Source: Lactobacillales bacterium (GTDB lineage Bacteria > Bacillota_I > Bacilli_A > RF39 > UBA660). From it: DNA of 64,000 nt. The stretch spans positions 62,001 to 126,000 of the forward strand of contig SVAG01000003.1 in NCBI GenBank assembly GCA_015059545.1, read 5' to 3'. Made by a program: the position numbers and the translations under genes. This document shows, piece after piece, positions 25,050 through 35,081 of this stretch; the stretch's first letter is position 1; each line of letters starts with the position of its first letter. The notes under the pieces are model-generated. The model ran no database searches and was not told where the DNA came from. It saw nothing but the letters and a program-made list of their open reading frames with translations.

Positions 25050-27404
25050 ATGAAATTAAGTAGAAAGTTTTTAAGTGATTATGTAGAAATAGACGATATA
25101 TCAACTAAACAATTAGCAGAAGATATGACTAATGTAGGTAATGAATATGATAGTTGTGAAAAATTAATACCTGCTACTAATTTAGTAATAGGTAAAGTTC
25201 TTGAATGTTCTGATCATCCTGATAGTGATCATTTACATGTTTGTAAAGTAGATATTGGAACAGAAGTATTAGATATTGTTTGTGGTGCACCTAATTGTCG
25301 TAAAGATTTAAAAGTAATAGTTGCTAAAGTAGGAGCTAAACTACCAGATGGTGAAATAAAAGCAGGTAAAATTAGAGGATGTGACTCTAATGGTATGTTA
25401 TGTGCAATGAGTGAATTAGGATTAGATTCTAAATTCTTAAAAGAAGAAGATTATAGTGGAATATATGAGTTAGATGAAGATGCAATAGTTGGAGAAGATC
25501 CAATTAAATACTTAGGATTAGATGATGAAGTAATTGATTTTGAATTAACTTCAAATAGAGGAGATTTATTAAGTATACTTGGAATGGCTTATGAAGTAGG
25601 AGCAATCTATTCTAAAAAAGTAAAAGATATAGATTTATCTTATAATGAAGAAGGAAATATTAACTTTAATTTAAAAATTGAAACAGATGCTTGTCCATTA
25701 TTTTTAGCAAAACAAGTTAAAAATGTAACTATAAAAGAAAGTCCTGAATTTATAAAAAATAGATTAATAGCTAGTGGTATTAGACCAATTAATAACGTTG
25801 TAGATATTTCAAATTATGTTATGTTAGAAACAGGACAACCATTACATTTTTATGATAATGATCGTTTAGGAGATACTATACTAGTTAGAATGGCAGAAGA
25901 TAATGAAAAACTAACTACATTAGATAATGAAGAAAGAACTTTAACTAGTGAAGATATAGTTATAACAGATTCAAAAAATGCTGTAGGTCTTGCTGGTGTA
26001 ATGGGAGGACTTTCTACAGAAATAGAAAATGATACAAAAAATATTTTAATAGAAGCAGCTATATTTAATAATGTTAAAATTAGAAAAACAGCTAAGAAAA
26101 TACTTAGAAGTGAAGCTTCAAATAGATTTGAAAAAGGACTTGATCCAAAAAGAACATATATGGCTATAGATAGATGTTGTAATTTACTTTCTAAATATGC
26201 AGATGCTACTATAGTAGGTGGATTAGTTGAATATAATAAAACAAATAGTGAAGATAAAATAATAGAAGTATCACTTGATAAAATAAATAAAGTATTAGGT
26301 GTAAAAATAACTGAAGAAGAAGTAATTGATATATTAACTAGATTAGGTTTTGAGGTTACTTCTAATAATAAAATTTTTACTGTAATAGTACCATCTAGAA
26401 GACTAGATATTTCAATAAAAGAAGATATTATTGAAGAAGTTGGTAGATATTATGGTATGGATAATATAATAGGTACAACTATGACTTTACCATTAAAAGA
26501 AGGTAAATATGATAAAACAATAAGACAAATTAAAAATAAAATGATTTCTATGGGACTTGATGAAGCATTATCATATGCTTTAATACCAGAATCAGAAGTA
26601 AATAAATTTACATTAGATAAATTTACTCATATTAATTTAGCTGATCCTATGAGTGAAGATAGAAAAACATTAAGATACAGTTTACTTTATTCACTAAAAG
26701 AAATATATGAATATAATAAAGCACGTAATTATAAAAATGTATGTGTATTTGAAATAGGAAAAGGATTCTACAAAGAAAATGACGAATATAAAGAAGAACA
26801 AAAATTGGCATGTCTTATGACAGGAGATTATTATTTAGATATAAATGATAAAAAAGTAGATTTCTATGTTATAAAAGGTGTAGTAGAAGAATTATTAGAT
26901 TTCTTAGGATATAATGGTAGATATAGTATTACAGAAGGAAATCTTTCAAGTGAATTCCATCCAGGACAAAGTGCTGTTATAGTACTTCAAGGAAAAGAAA
27001 TAGGTGTTATTGGTAGATTACATCCTAATGTTACAAAAGATCCAGTATTTGTATTTGAAATTAATTTAGATAAATTATTAGTTAATAAAGTATCAACAAT
27101 TAAGATGAAAGAAATATCTAAATTCTTACCAATGACTAAAGATTTAGCATTCATTCTTGATAAAAATACTCCATCTAAAAAAATAGAAGATATTATAAAA
27201 AAAGCTGGAGGAAAATTATTAAATAGTATAAAAGTATTTGATGTTTATACCGGTGAAAATGTAAGTGAAAATGAAAAATCGATAGCTTATAAATTAGAAT
27301 TTTTAGATAATACTAAAACTTTAACTGAAGATGAAGTAATGCCTATTTTTAATAAGATAATAGAAGAAGTAGAAAAAAATGGTGCTAGAATAAGAGATAA
27401 GTAA
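25050..27404 (+). CDS. pheT: Phenylalanyl-tRNA synthetase beta subunit
   Basis: PheT carries tRNA recognition and the editing site. The order is an N-terminal domain with an EMAP-type tRNA-binding fold (KVLECSDHPDSDHLHVCKVD), the B3/B4 editing domain (SNRGDLLSILGMAYE and IRPINNVVDISNYVM), B5, the core, and the C-terminal ferredoxin-like anticodon-binding domain (ISKFLPMTKDLAFIL). Length is 784 residues from ATG 25050. An in-frame ATG at 25041 overlaps the AAGGATGAT ribosome-binding site, so I reject it. Confidence 0.98.
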   Translation: MKLSRKFLSDYVEIDDISTKQLAEDMTNVGNEYDSCEKLIPATNLVIGKVLECSDHPDSDHLHVCKVDIGTEVLDIVCGAPNCRKDLKVIVAKVGAKLPDGEIKAGKIRGCDSNGMLCAMSELGLDSKFLKEEDYSGIYELDEDAIVGEDPIKYLGLDDEVIDFELTSNRGDLLSILGMAYEVGAIYSKKVKDIDLSYNEEGNINFNLKIETDACPLFLAKQVKNVTIKESPEFIKNRLIASGIRPINNVVDISNYVMLETGQPLHFYDNDRLGDTILVRMAEDNEKLTTLDNEERTLTSEDIVITDSKNAVGLAGVMGGLSTEIENDTKNILIEAAIFNNVKIRKTAKKILRSEASNRFEKGLDPKRTYMAIDRCCNLLSKYADATIVGGLVEYNKTNSEDKIIEVSLDKINKVLGVKITEEEVIDILTRLGFEVTSNNKIFTVIVPSRRLDISIKEDIIEEVGRYYGMDNIIGTTMTLPLKEGKYDKTIRQIKNKMISMGLDEALSYALIPESEVNKFTLDKFTHINLADPMSEDRKTLRYSLLYSLKEIYEYNKARNYKNVCVFEIGKGFYKENDEYKEEQKLACLMTGDYYLDINDKKVDFYVIKGVVEELLDFLGYNGRYSITEGNLSSEFHPGQSAVIVLQGKEIGVIGRLHPNVTKDPVFVFEINLDKLLVNKVSTIKMKEISKFLPMTKDLAFILDKNTPSKKIEDIIKKAGGKLLNSIKVFDVYTGENVSENEKSIAYKLEFLDNTKTLTEDEVMPIFNKIIEEVEKNGARIRDK

Positions 27405-27433
27405 AAAAATAGTTGAAAAAACTATTTTTTTAT
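27403..27433 (+). terminator. Intrinsic terminator after pheT
   Basis: AAATAGTT (27407-27414), loop GAAAA, AACTATTT (27420-27427), extended by A and T tracts. It includes the pheT stop codon. Confidence 0.85.
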
Positions 27434-27497
27434 TGTATTATTAATTATAGGGTAATGTAAAATAAATGTAAATAATAGTAATTAGGAGTTGACTTTT

Positions 27498-30400
27498 ATG
27501 AAAAAATCATTAATAAATAAAAAAGGATTTACATTAGTAGAATTATTAGCAGTAATAGTAATACTAGCAATTATAGCCTTAATAGCGGTACCAATAACAT
27601 TAAATGTGTTAGAAGATTCTAAAAAATCAAGTATAAAAGTAGGAACAACACATTATATAGATACTTTAGAAGATGAATTACAATATGATAATATAAATTT
27701 AGATGAAATTTCATCAGGGATGTATTTAGTAAAGAAAGATGGAACATTAGAAGTAAATGGAGAAGAAAAAGAACTTGAAATGAAGGGTAATTTACCTGAA
27801 AATGGAGTTATTTGTGTTAATGAAGATGGTTTAGTAGAATCGTATTCGGTTGTATTAGATGGATATGTAGTAACTAATACAAATGGAACACAAAAAATAG
27901 AAGCAGGAACAGCTCCAAAAAGTTTAACATGTAATGTAGCAGAAGAAACTGTAGAAATTGTAATACCAGAAAATGCTGCAGTATGTAGTCAAGATAAAAA
28001 AGTAGAAATAAATTATCCAGAATATGAAGAAGTAGCAAAAGAATATAGTTTAGATAGAGAAACATGGAAAGAATATACTGGTGTTATAACATTAGATAAA
28101 AATACAACATTATATGCAAGATTAAGAGATACAAGAAATAATAAAATAAGTAGTGTAGCAACACATGTATTTACAACTATAGATAATACAAAAATGACAA
28201 AAATATCACCATCAGTAGTATTATCATCAGAAAAACCAACTAGTCAAATAGAAGTAACATTTAGACAAACAGATAATTGTGGAGTAGATGAAAGTACAAT
28301 AAAATATGGAATAAGTACAACAAAAGATGGAGAATATAAATGGCAAGATAGTGCTATATTTAGTGGATTAAAAAATAATACAACATATTTTATAAAAACA
28401 AAAGTCAATGATATAGCAAATAATGGGACAGTAGAATCAGAAATTAGTGAAATAACAACTAAAAACTTTGGAACTTGTAATATAGATATTTCAGATTATG
28501 GAAAATGGACACCAAGTAAAAATGTTACAATAACAGGAGAAACTATTTCAGGAACAACTTTACAATATAAAGTTTATAAAGCATCAATAAGTGATGATAG
28601 TGGATGGATAGATACAACAAGTGGTGTTAAGTTCAATATTGATACAATGTCAATTTCTGAAGCACCTACAACAATTACTTGTAGATATGTAGAAAAAAAT
28701 GAAAAAGAAGAAATTATTAATACATTAGATCCAGCTATTTCTAAAAATATAGTTACAATAGATACAACAAATCCAGCTTTAATATTAGGAGTTGCATCAG
28801 CATCAACAAACAGTGTAACAATTCCAATAAGCTTAAATGAAGATGAAGAATCAGGAATAAAAGAAACAGTATGTAAATATGGAACAAGTAGTGGAAGTTA
28901 TTCAAAAACAGGAACAATAAGTGATGGAAAATGTATATTAGAAAAATTATCAAATAATACGACATATTATTATCAAATAATAACTACAAATAATGCAGGT
29001 ACAAGTACAACAAAAACAGGAAGTGCAAAAACAGGAGATTTTGCAACAGTTGAAATAACACAAAATACAAAAGAATGGACAACAAGTAAAACAATTAAAA
29101 TAACAGGGTCAACAAGTGGAAGTAAGCTACAATATCAACTTAATTCAACAAAAGGTGAATGGATAGATATTGATAGTGGTGATACGATAACTATTACTTC
29201 AAATGCAACAATCTACGCAAGATTATGGGATGGAACAAATTCAAGTTCAGTAGCAAACTTAACAGTAACAACAATAGATACAACAGCCCCAGAATTGACA
29301 TTAGGACCAGCAACAGTAACAACAAAGTCAATAACAATACCAATAAATGTAAATAAAGATGAAGAATCAGGAATAAAAAACACAACATGTAAATATGGAA
29401 CAAGTAGTGGAAGTTATACAAGTACAGGAACAGTAAGTAATGGAAAATGTACAATAAGTAATGTAAAAAATGGAACAACATATTACTATCAAGTAGTAAC
29501 AACAAATGCATCAGGAATAAGTACAACAAAAACAGGAAGTACAAAAACAGGAGAATTTGCAGGAATAACAATAACACCAAATAGTACAAGTTGGACAACA
29601 AGCAAGACAGTAACAATAAGTGGAACAACATCAGGAGCAACACTACAATATAGAGTAGTAAGTGGAACAACAGTTAAGAAAGATTGGACAACATATAGTA
29701 ATGCAATCACAATAAATTGGACAGCAACAAGTACAACACCAACATATGTATATGCAAGATTTAGTGATGGAGTAAACTATAGTAATCAAGAATCATTAAC
29801 GATAACAACAGTAGATACAACAGCACCAGAATTAATATTAGGAACAGCAACAGTATCAACAAAAAGTATAACAATACCAATAAATGTAAATACAGATAAT
29901 GAATCAGGAATAAGTGGAACAACATGTAAATATGGAACAAGTGAAGGAAGTTATACAAGTACAGGAACAATAAGTAATGGAAAATGTACAATAAGTAATG
30001 TAAAAAATGGAACAGATTATTATTATCAAATAACAACGACAAATGGAGCAGGAACAAGTACAAAAGTAACAGGAAGTACAAAAACAGGAGAATTTGGTGG
30101 AATTACATTAACAGCAAGTAGTTCAGAATGGAAACCAAGTAAAACTGTAACAATAAGTGGAAGTACAAATGGAGCAACATTACAATATAAGATAGTAAGT
30201 GGAACAACAGTTAAGAAAGATTGGACAACATATAGTAGTGCAATCACAGTAAATTGGGTAGCAACAACAACAACACCAACATATGTGTATGCAAGATTCT
30301 ATGATGGAGTAAACTATAGTAATCAAACAAGTTTAACACTTACAAAAGTAGATTCAACAGCAGCAAGTACAACAGCGCCAACAGTAGCAGCAAGTACAAC

Positions 30401-33400
30401 AAATCCAACAAAAGCAGCAGTTGTAACAATAAAACAAGCAGACTCTGAATCAGGAATAGCAAGTAAAGAATATGGATATTCAACTTCATCAACTGGAACA
30501 TATACATGGGGAACAAGTAGTACAATAAGTGGTTTAACACAAGGTGGAACATATTACTTTAAAACAAGAGTAAAAAATGGAGCAGGAACAGGATGGACAG
30601 AATCAGCAGCATCAACAGCATATAAAGTAACAGCAATGACAAATTGTAGTATATCAATGAGTAATGCTGGAAAATGGGCAACAAGTAAAACTGCGACAAT
30701 AACAGGAAGTCAAACAGGAGTAACATTACAATATAGAGTAGTAAGTGGAACAACAGAAAAAGTAGCATGGACAACAGTAAGTAGTGGAAAAACACAAACA
30801 ATAAATTGGGCAGCGAATACAACAACACCAACATATGTATATTGTAGAATGACAGATGGAACAACAACAGTAAATGGAACAACATACACAGAAACATATA
30901 TAGATACAACAGCAGCAAGTACAACAGTTCCAACATTAGCAGCAAGTACAACAAATCCGACAAAAGCTGTAGTAGTAACATTAAAACAAGCAGATGGTGA
31001 GTCAGGAATAGCAAGTAAAGAATATGGATATTCAACTTCATCAACAGGAACATATACATGGCAAACAAGTAATACAATAACAGGATTAACACAAGGTGGA
31101 TCATACTTTATAAAAACAAGAGTAAAAAATGGAGCAGGAACAGGATGGACAGAATCAGCAGCATCAACAGCATATAAAGTAACAGCAATGACAAATTGTA
31201 GTATATCAATGAGTAATGCTGGAAAATGGGCAACAAGTAAAACTGCGACAATAACAGGAAGTCAAACAGGAGTAACATTACAATATAGAGTAGTAAGTGG
31301 AACAACAGAAAAAGTAGCATGGACAACAGTAAGTAGTGGAAAAACACAAACAATAAATTGGGCAGCGAATACAACAACACCAACATATGTATATTGTAGA
31401 ATGACAGATGGAACAACAACAGTAAATGGAACAACATATACAGAAACATATATAGATACAACAGCAGCAAGTACAACAGTTCCAACATTGGCAGCAAGTA
31501 CAACAAATCCAACAAAAGCTGTAGTAGTAACATTAAAACAAACAGATGGTGAGTCAGGAATAGCAAGTAAAGAATACGGATATTCAACAAGTTCAACAGG
31601 AACATATACATGGCAAACAAGTAGTACAATAACAGGACTTACACAAGGTGGAACATATTACTTTAAAACAAGAGTAAAAAATGGAGCAGGAACAGGATGG
31701 ACAGAAACTGCGGCAGTACCATATTCACCGACAAAAATATCTAGTTGTTTAATTTCTATGAATACTTCAAATTGGGCAGCAAGTAAAACAGCAACCATAA
31801 CAGGAAGTCAAACAGGAGTAACATTACAATATAGAGTTGTGAGTGGAACAACAGAAAAAGTAGCATGGACAACAGTAAGTAGTGGAAAAACACAAACAAT
31901 AAATTGGGCGGCGAATACAACAACGCCAACATATGTATATTGTAGGATGACAGATGGAACAACAACAGTAAATGGAACAACATATACAGAAACAAAAGTA
32001 GATATAACAGCAGCAAGTACAACAGCGCCAACATCAGTGGCAAGTACAACAAATCCAACAAAAGCAGCAGTAATAACAAATAAACAAGCTGACGGAGAAT
32101 CAGGAATAGCAAGTATACAATATGGATATTCAACAAGTGCAAGTGGAACATATACATGGCAAACAAGTAGTACAATAACAGGACTTACACAAGGAAAAAC
32201 ATATTATTTAAAAACAAGAGTAAAAAATGGAGCAGGAACAGGATGGACAGAGTCATCATATGTACAACATGCAGTACCAGCAATGACACCATGTAGTATC
32301 TCAATGAGTAATGCAGGAGTATGGAAGACAAGTAAGACAGCAACAATAACAGGAAGTCAAACAGGAGTAACATTACAATATAGAGTAGTAAGTGGAACAA
32401 CAGAAAAAGTAGCATGGACAACAGTAAGTAGTGGAAAAACACAAACAATAAATTGGGCGGCGAATACAACAACGCCAACATATGTATATTGTAGAATGAC
32501 AGATGGAACAACAACAGTAAATGGAACAACATATACAGAAACAACAGTAGATCCAACAGCAGCAAGTACAACAGCACCAACAGTAACAGCAAGTACAACA
32601 AATCCGACAAAAGCAGCAGTAGTAACATTAAAGCAAGCAGATGGTGAGTCAGGAATAGCAAGTAAAGAATATGGATATTCAACTTCATCAACTGGAACAT
32701 ATACATGGGGAACAAGTAGTACAATAAGTGGATTAACACAAGGTGGAACATATTATTTTAAAACAAGAGTAAAAAATGGAGCAGGAACAGGATGGACAGA
32801 ATCTTCTGCGACAAGTTATAAAGTAACAGCAATGACAAATTGTAGTATATCAATGAGTAATGCTGGAGTATGGAAAACAAGTAAAACTGCGACAATCACA
32901 GGAAGTCAAACAGGAGTAACATTACAATATAGAGTAGTAAGTGGAACAACAGAAAAAGTAGCATGGACAACAGTAAGTAGTGGAGCTACAAAGACAATAG
33001 ATTGGGCCGCAAATACAACAACACCAACATATGTATATTGTAGAATGACAGATGGAACAACAACAGTAAATGGAACAACATATACAGAAACAACAATAGA
33101 TAGAACAGCTCCAGGAACAGCAAGTTCAACAATAAGAATAGGATCAAGTACAGGAACAGTAAGAGCAAACACAACAGCATGGACAAATCAAACATTATGG
33201 TGGGGAAGCTTTACAGCGACTGATACAGGAGGTTCAGGAGTAAGTTATTATCAATATTCAAATGGATGTACAGGAACATCTAGTGGAACATTAAGTGCAT
33301 CATACACATATTCATCAAATGTAAATTATACATTCTGTATAAGAGCAGTAGATGCAGCAGGAAATGCAGGAGCATGGAGTGGAGCATATTATATAAAAAT

Positions 33401-34544
33401 AGATAAAACAGCACCACCAACACCATCATCAGTAATAAGAACTGGTTCAAGCAGTGGAGCAACGAGATCAAATTCAAGTTCATGGACAAAAGATACAATA
33501 TGGTGGGGAAGTTTTAGTTCAACAGATACTGGAGGATCAGGAACGAGTTCTTACCAATACTCATCAGGATGTACAGGAACATCAAGTGGAACATTGAGTG
33601 CATCATATACATATTCGTCAACAAGAAATTCAACTTTCTGTATAAGAGCAGTGGATGCAGCAGGAAATGCAAGTGCATGGAGTGGGGCATACTACTTTAA
33701 GATAGATAAGACAGCGCCAACTTGTGGATCATGGTCAGGTGGAAGTACATCTTGGGCTAAGAGTAGAACAATACAAGTTACATGTAGTGATGGTCATAGT
33801 GGATGTGCAGCATCAGCATTTACAAAATCATATACAACAACAACGACAACTGCAACAGTATCAATAGGTATAAAAGATGCAGTAGGGAATACAGCAACAT
33901 GTACATATCCATCAGCTGTATCAATATATGTAGATACAACAGCACCAACTTGTGGATCATGGTCAGGTGGAGGTTCGTCTTGGACAAAAAGTAATAGGTC
34001 TGTTAGTGTTGGATGTAGTGATTCACATAGTGGATGTGCAGCTACATCATATTCAGTAACATATTCATCAACAACAAAGACAGCAACACCTTCAACAACA
34101 ATAAAAGATAAAGCAGGAAATTCAAGAACTTGTACAGGTTCATCAATGAATATTTATGTAGATAAAACCGCACCAACAATTACAATGACACCGGCAGCTG
34201 GAACATATTATAGCGGTAATACGGTTGCGGTATCATGTAGTGATGCACATTCAGGAATGGTTTCATCAACAGGAGCTTATCTAGAAGATTTAAATTATGT
34301 TACCAAAGGAACATCAAGTACATCACAAACTTTAGCTACAACGGGTACAAGAACAGCAACTGGAAAATGTACAGATAATGTAGGAAATGTTTCAACAGCT
34401 ACTAGAAAATATACAATAAATTATGCACCTCCTAGTACTTGTAAACATTTAGGATGGACATGTGAATATTGTAATAGTATAGGTGGAACATGTGTATCTG
34501 GTACAACTAGTTGTTCTAACTGTAATTGTCAATATTCATGTTAA
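27498..34544 (+). CDS. Giant prepilin-like repeat protein, 2,348 residues
   Basis: The N-terminus is a class III prepilin signal, INKKGFTLVELLAVIVI, with cleavage expected after Gly10 and Glu at position 5 of the mature form. The body is a chain of beta-sandwich (Ig/fibronectin-like) units. Three looser units of about 175 residues, each opening with DTT(A/N)P, begin near residues 420, 592 and 771. Five units of 182-184 residues cover about residues 955-1869. Cys- and Trp-containing DKTAPTCGSWSGG units follow. The last 34 residues hold eight Cys. Real pilins have 130-200 residues, so this is probably a surface fibre or adhesin displayed through a pilus-type machine. The start is ATG 27498 after TAGGAG. 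Confidence 0.85.
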   Translation: MKKSLINKKGFTLVELLAVIVILAIIALIAVPITLNVLEDSKKSSIKVGTTHYIDTLEDELQYDNINLDEISSGMYLVKKDGTLEVNGEEKELEMKGNLPENGVICVNEDGLVESYSVVLDGYVVTNTNGTQKIEAGTAPKSLTCNVAEETVEIVIPENAAVCSQDKKVEINYPEYEEVAKEYSLDRETWKEYTGVITLDKNTTLYARLRDTRNNKISSVATHVFTTIDNTKMTKISPSVVLSSEKPTSQIEVTFRQTDNCGVDESTIKYGISTTKDGEYKWQDSAIFSGLKNNTTYFIKTKVNDIANNGTVESEISEITTKNFGTCNIDISDYGKWTPSKNVTITGETISGTTLQYKVYKASISDDSGWIDTTSGVKFNIDTMSISEAPTTITCRYVEKNEKEEIINTLDPAISKNIVTIDTTNPALILGVASASTNSVTIPISLNEDEESGIKETVCKYGTSSGSYSKTGTISDGKCILEKLSNNTTYYYQIITTNNAGTSTTKTGSAKTGDFATVEITQNTKEWTTSKTIKITGSTSGSKLQYQLNSTKGEWIDIDSGDTITITSNATIYARLWDGTNSSSVANLTVTTIDTTAPELTLGPATVTTKSITIPINVNKDEESGIKNTTCKYGTSSGSYTSTGTVSNGKCTISNVKNGTTYYYQVVTTNASGISTTKTGSTKTGEFAGITITPNSTSWTTSKTVTISGTTSGATLQYRVVSGTTVKKDWTTYSNAITINWTATSTTPTYVYARFSDGVNYSNQESLTITTVDTTAPELILGTATVSTKSITIPINVNTDNESGISGTTCKYGTSEGSYTSTGTISNGKCTISNVKNGTDYYYQITTTNGAGTSTKVTGSTKTGEFGGITLTASSSEWKPSKTVTISGSTNGATLQYKIVSGTTVKKDWTTYSSAITVNWVATTTTPTYVYARFYDGVNYSNQTSLTLTKVDSTAASTTAPTVAASTTNPTKAAVVTIKQADSESGIASKEYGYSTSSTGTYTWGTSSTISGLTQGGTYYFKTRVKNGAGTGWTESAASTAYKVTAMTNCSISMSNAGKWATSKTATITGSQTGVTLQYRVVSGTTEKVAWTTVSSGKTQTINWAANTTTPTYVYCRMTDGTTTVNGTTYTETYIDTTAASTTVPTLAASTTNPTKAVVVTLKQADGESGIASKEYGYSTSSTGTYTWQTSNTITGLTQGGSYFIKTRVKNGAGTGWTESAASTAYKVTAMTNCSISMSNAGKWATSKTATITGSQTGVTLQYRVVSGTTEKVAWTTVSSGKTQTINWAANTTTPTYVYCRMTDGTTTVNGTTYTETYIDTTAASTTVPTLAASTTNPTKAVVVTLKQTDGESGIASKEYGYSTSSTGTYTWQTSSTITGLTQGGTYYFKTRVKNGAGTGWTETAAVPYSPTKISSCLISMNTSNWAASKTATITGSQTGVTLQYRVVSGTTEKVAWTTVSSGKTQTINWAANTTTPTYVYCRMTDGTTTVNGTTYTETKVDITAASTTAPTSVASTTNPTKAAVITNKQADGESGIASIQYGYSTSASGTYTWQTSSTITGLTQGKTYYLKTRVKNGAGTGWTESSYVQHAVPAMTPCSISMSNAGVWKTSKTATITGSQTGVTLQYRVVSGTTEKVAWTTVSSGKTQTINWAANTTTPTYVYCRMTDGTTTVNGTTYTETTVDPTAASTTAPTVTASTTNPTKAAVVTLKQADGESGIASKEYGYSTSSTGTYTWGTSSTISGLTQGGTYYFKTRVKNGAGTGWTESSATSYKVTAMTNCSISMSNAGVWKTSKTATITGSQTGVTLQYRVVSGTTEKVAWTTVSSGATKTIDWAANTTTPTYVYCRMTDGTTTVNGTTYTETTIDRTAPGTASSTIRIGSSTGTVRANTTAWTNQTLWWGSFTATDTGGSGVSYYQYSNGCTGTSSGTLSASYTYSSNVNYTFCIRAVDAAGNAGAWSGAYYIKIDKTAPPTPSSVIRTGSSSGATRSNSSSWTKDTIWWGSFSSTDTGGSGTSSYQYSSGCTGTSSGTLSASYTYSSTRNSTFCIRAVDAAGNASAWSGAYYFKIDKTAPTCGSWSGGSTSWAKSRTIQVTCSDGHSGCAASAFTKSYTTTTTTATVSIGIKDAVGNTATCTYPSAVSIYVDTTAPTCGSWSGGGSSWTKSNRSVSVGCSDSHSGCAATSYSVTYSSTTKTATPSTTIKDKAGNSRTCTGSSMNIYVDKTAPTITMTPAAGTYYSGNTVAVSCSDAHSGMVSSTGAYLEDLNYVTKGTSSTSQTLATTGTRTATGKCTDNVGNVSTATRKYTINYAPPSTCKHLGWTCEYCNSIGGTCVSGTTSCSNCNCQYSC
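30361..33105 (+). repeat. Five tandem ~549-bp coding repeats
   Basis: Units begin at 30361, 30913, 31465, 32011 and 32560 (lengths 552, 552, 546, 549 and about 546 bp), each opening CAGCAAGTACAACA. Units 1 and 2 share more than 250 nearly identical bases in their second halves. Units differ by in-frame losses of one or two codons. They encode 182-184-residue units of the giant prepilin-like protein. High DNA identity suggests recent duplication and copy-number change by recombination. Confidence 0.9.
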
Positions 34545-34572
34545 AAAATAAAAAAAGAAAGAAGGAATAAAA

Positions 34573-34983
34573 ATGAAAAAAGTAATAAGTTTATCAATCA
34601 CAATGTTATTAGTTTTAGGACTAGTAACAGGATGTGGATGTAATAAAAAAGAAAAAGAAGAAAAGAAAGAAGAAATCAAAGTAAACACAAATAAAGATGT
34701 AGTAAAAGATCAAGAAGTAGATGGAATCAAAATGACAAATACATCATTAGTAACAACAAATGGAATATCAAAATTAGTAACAAACGTAACAAATAATAGT
34801 GATAAAGATTATAAATTAGATGAATACATGATTATCATCAAAGATAAAGAAGGAAAAGAAATTGTAAGAATTCCAGGATATGTAGGAGATACAATTAAAG
34901 CAGGAGAAACAAGAACAATCAATTCATCAGTAGATAGAGATTTATCTAATGCTGGAAGTATTGAATATGAAGTTAAAAAATAG
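34573..34983 (+). CDS. Small lipoprotein with FxLYD-like domain
   Basis: The signal peptide ends in a lipobox VTGC with Cys21, followed by a Lys/Glu-rich linker. The remaining 85 residues form one beta-sandwich: GIKMTNTSLVTTNGISKLVT, then VTNNSDKDYKLDEYMIIIKD and a DRDLSNAGSIEYEVKK end. The pattern resembles FxLYD domains of Gram-positive lipoproteins. It starts 28 nt after the giant protein's stop with a GAAAGGA site and no terminator between, so the two are likely co-transcribed. An accessory role at the surface is inferred. Confidence 0.75.
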   Translation: MKKVISLSITMLLVLGLVTGCGCNKKEKEEKKEEIKVNTNKDVVKDQEVDGIKMTNTSLVTTNGISKLVTNVTNNSDKDYKLDEYMIIIKDKEGKEIVRIPGYVGDTIKAGETRTINSSVDRDLSNAGSIEYEVKK

Positions 34984-35006
34984 ACTATAAAAATAGTCTT
35001 TTTTTT
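34983..35006 (+). terminator. Intrinsic terminator
   Basis: GACTAT (34983-34988), loop AAAA, ATAGTC (34993-34998), then eight Ts. It starts on the last base of the preceding stop codon. Confidence 0.85.
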
Positions 35007-35020
35007 ATAAATTCAATTTA

Positions 35021-35049
35021 TTGACTTTGTATTAAAAATAATTTATACT
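35021..35049 (+). promoter_or_regulatory. Sigma-A promoter of a surface protein gene
   Basis: TTGACT (35021-35026), 17-bp spacer, TATACT (35044-35049), followed by a TATAGGATAGGAG leader shared with two other envelope genes. Confidence 0.75.
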
Positions 35050-35081
35050 TGTTGTATAGGATAGGAGTGTGTAAGGTGAAT

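Noticed and set aside
24014-27404. Horizontal transfer of pheST
   Set aside because: Codon use and base composition match neighbours, and the T-box context is standard for Firmicutes.
30361-33105. Possible CRISPR or satellite array
   Set aside because: Repeats are about 549 bp, adjacent without spacers, and in frame within one protein.
28753-33498. Several long Leu-rich reading frames on the minus strand opposite the giant protein
   Set aside because: They are the complement of ACA/AGT/ACC-rich Thr and Ser codons; they lack ribosome-binding sites and follow the repeat period of the plus-strand gene.
33803-33994. Plus-strand frame inside the giant gene in another frame
   Set aside because: It is a shadow of the Cys/Thr-rich repeat codons without a ribosome-binding site.
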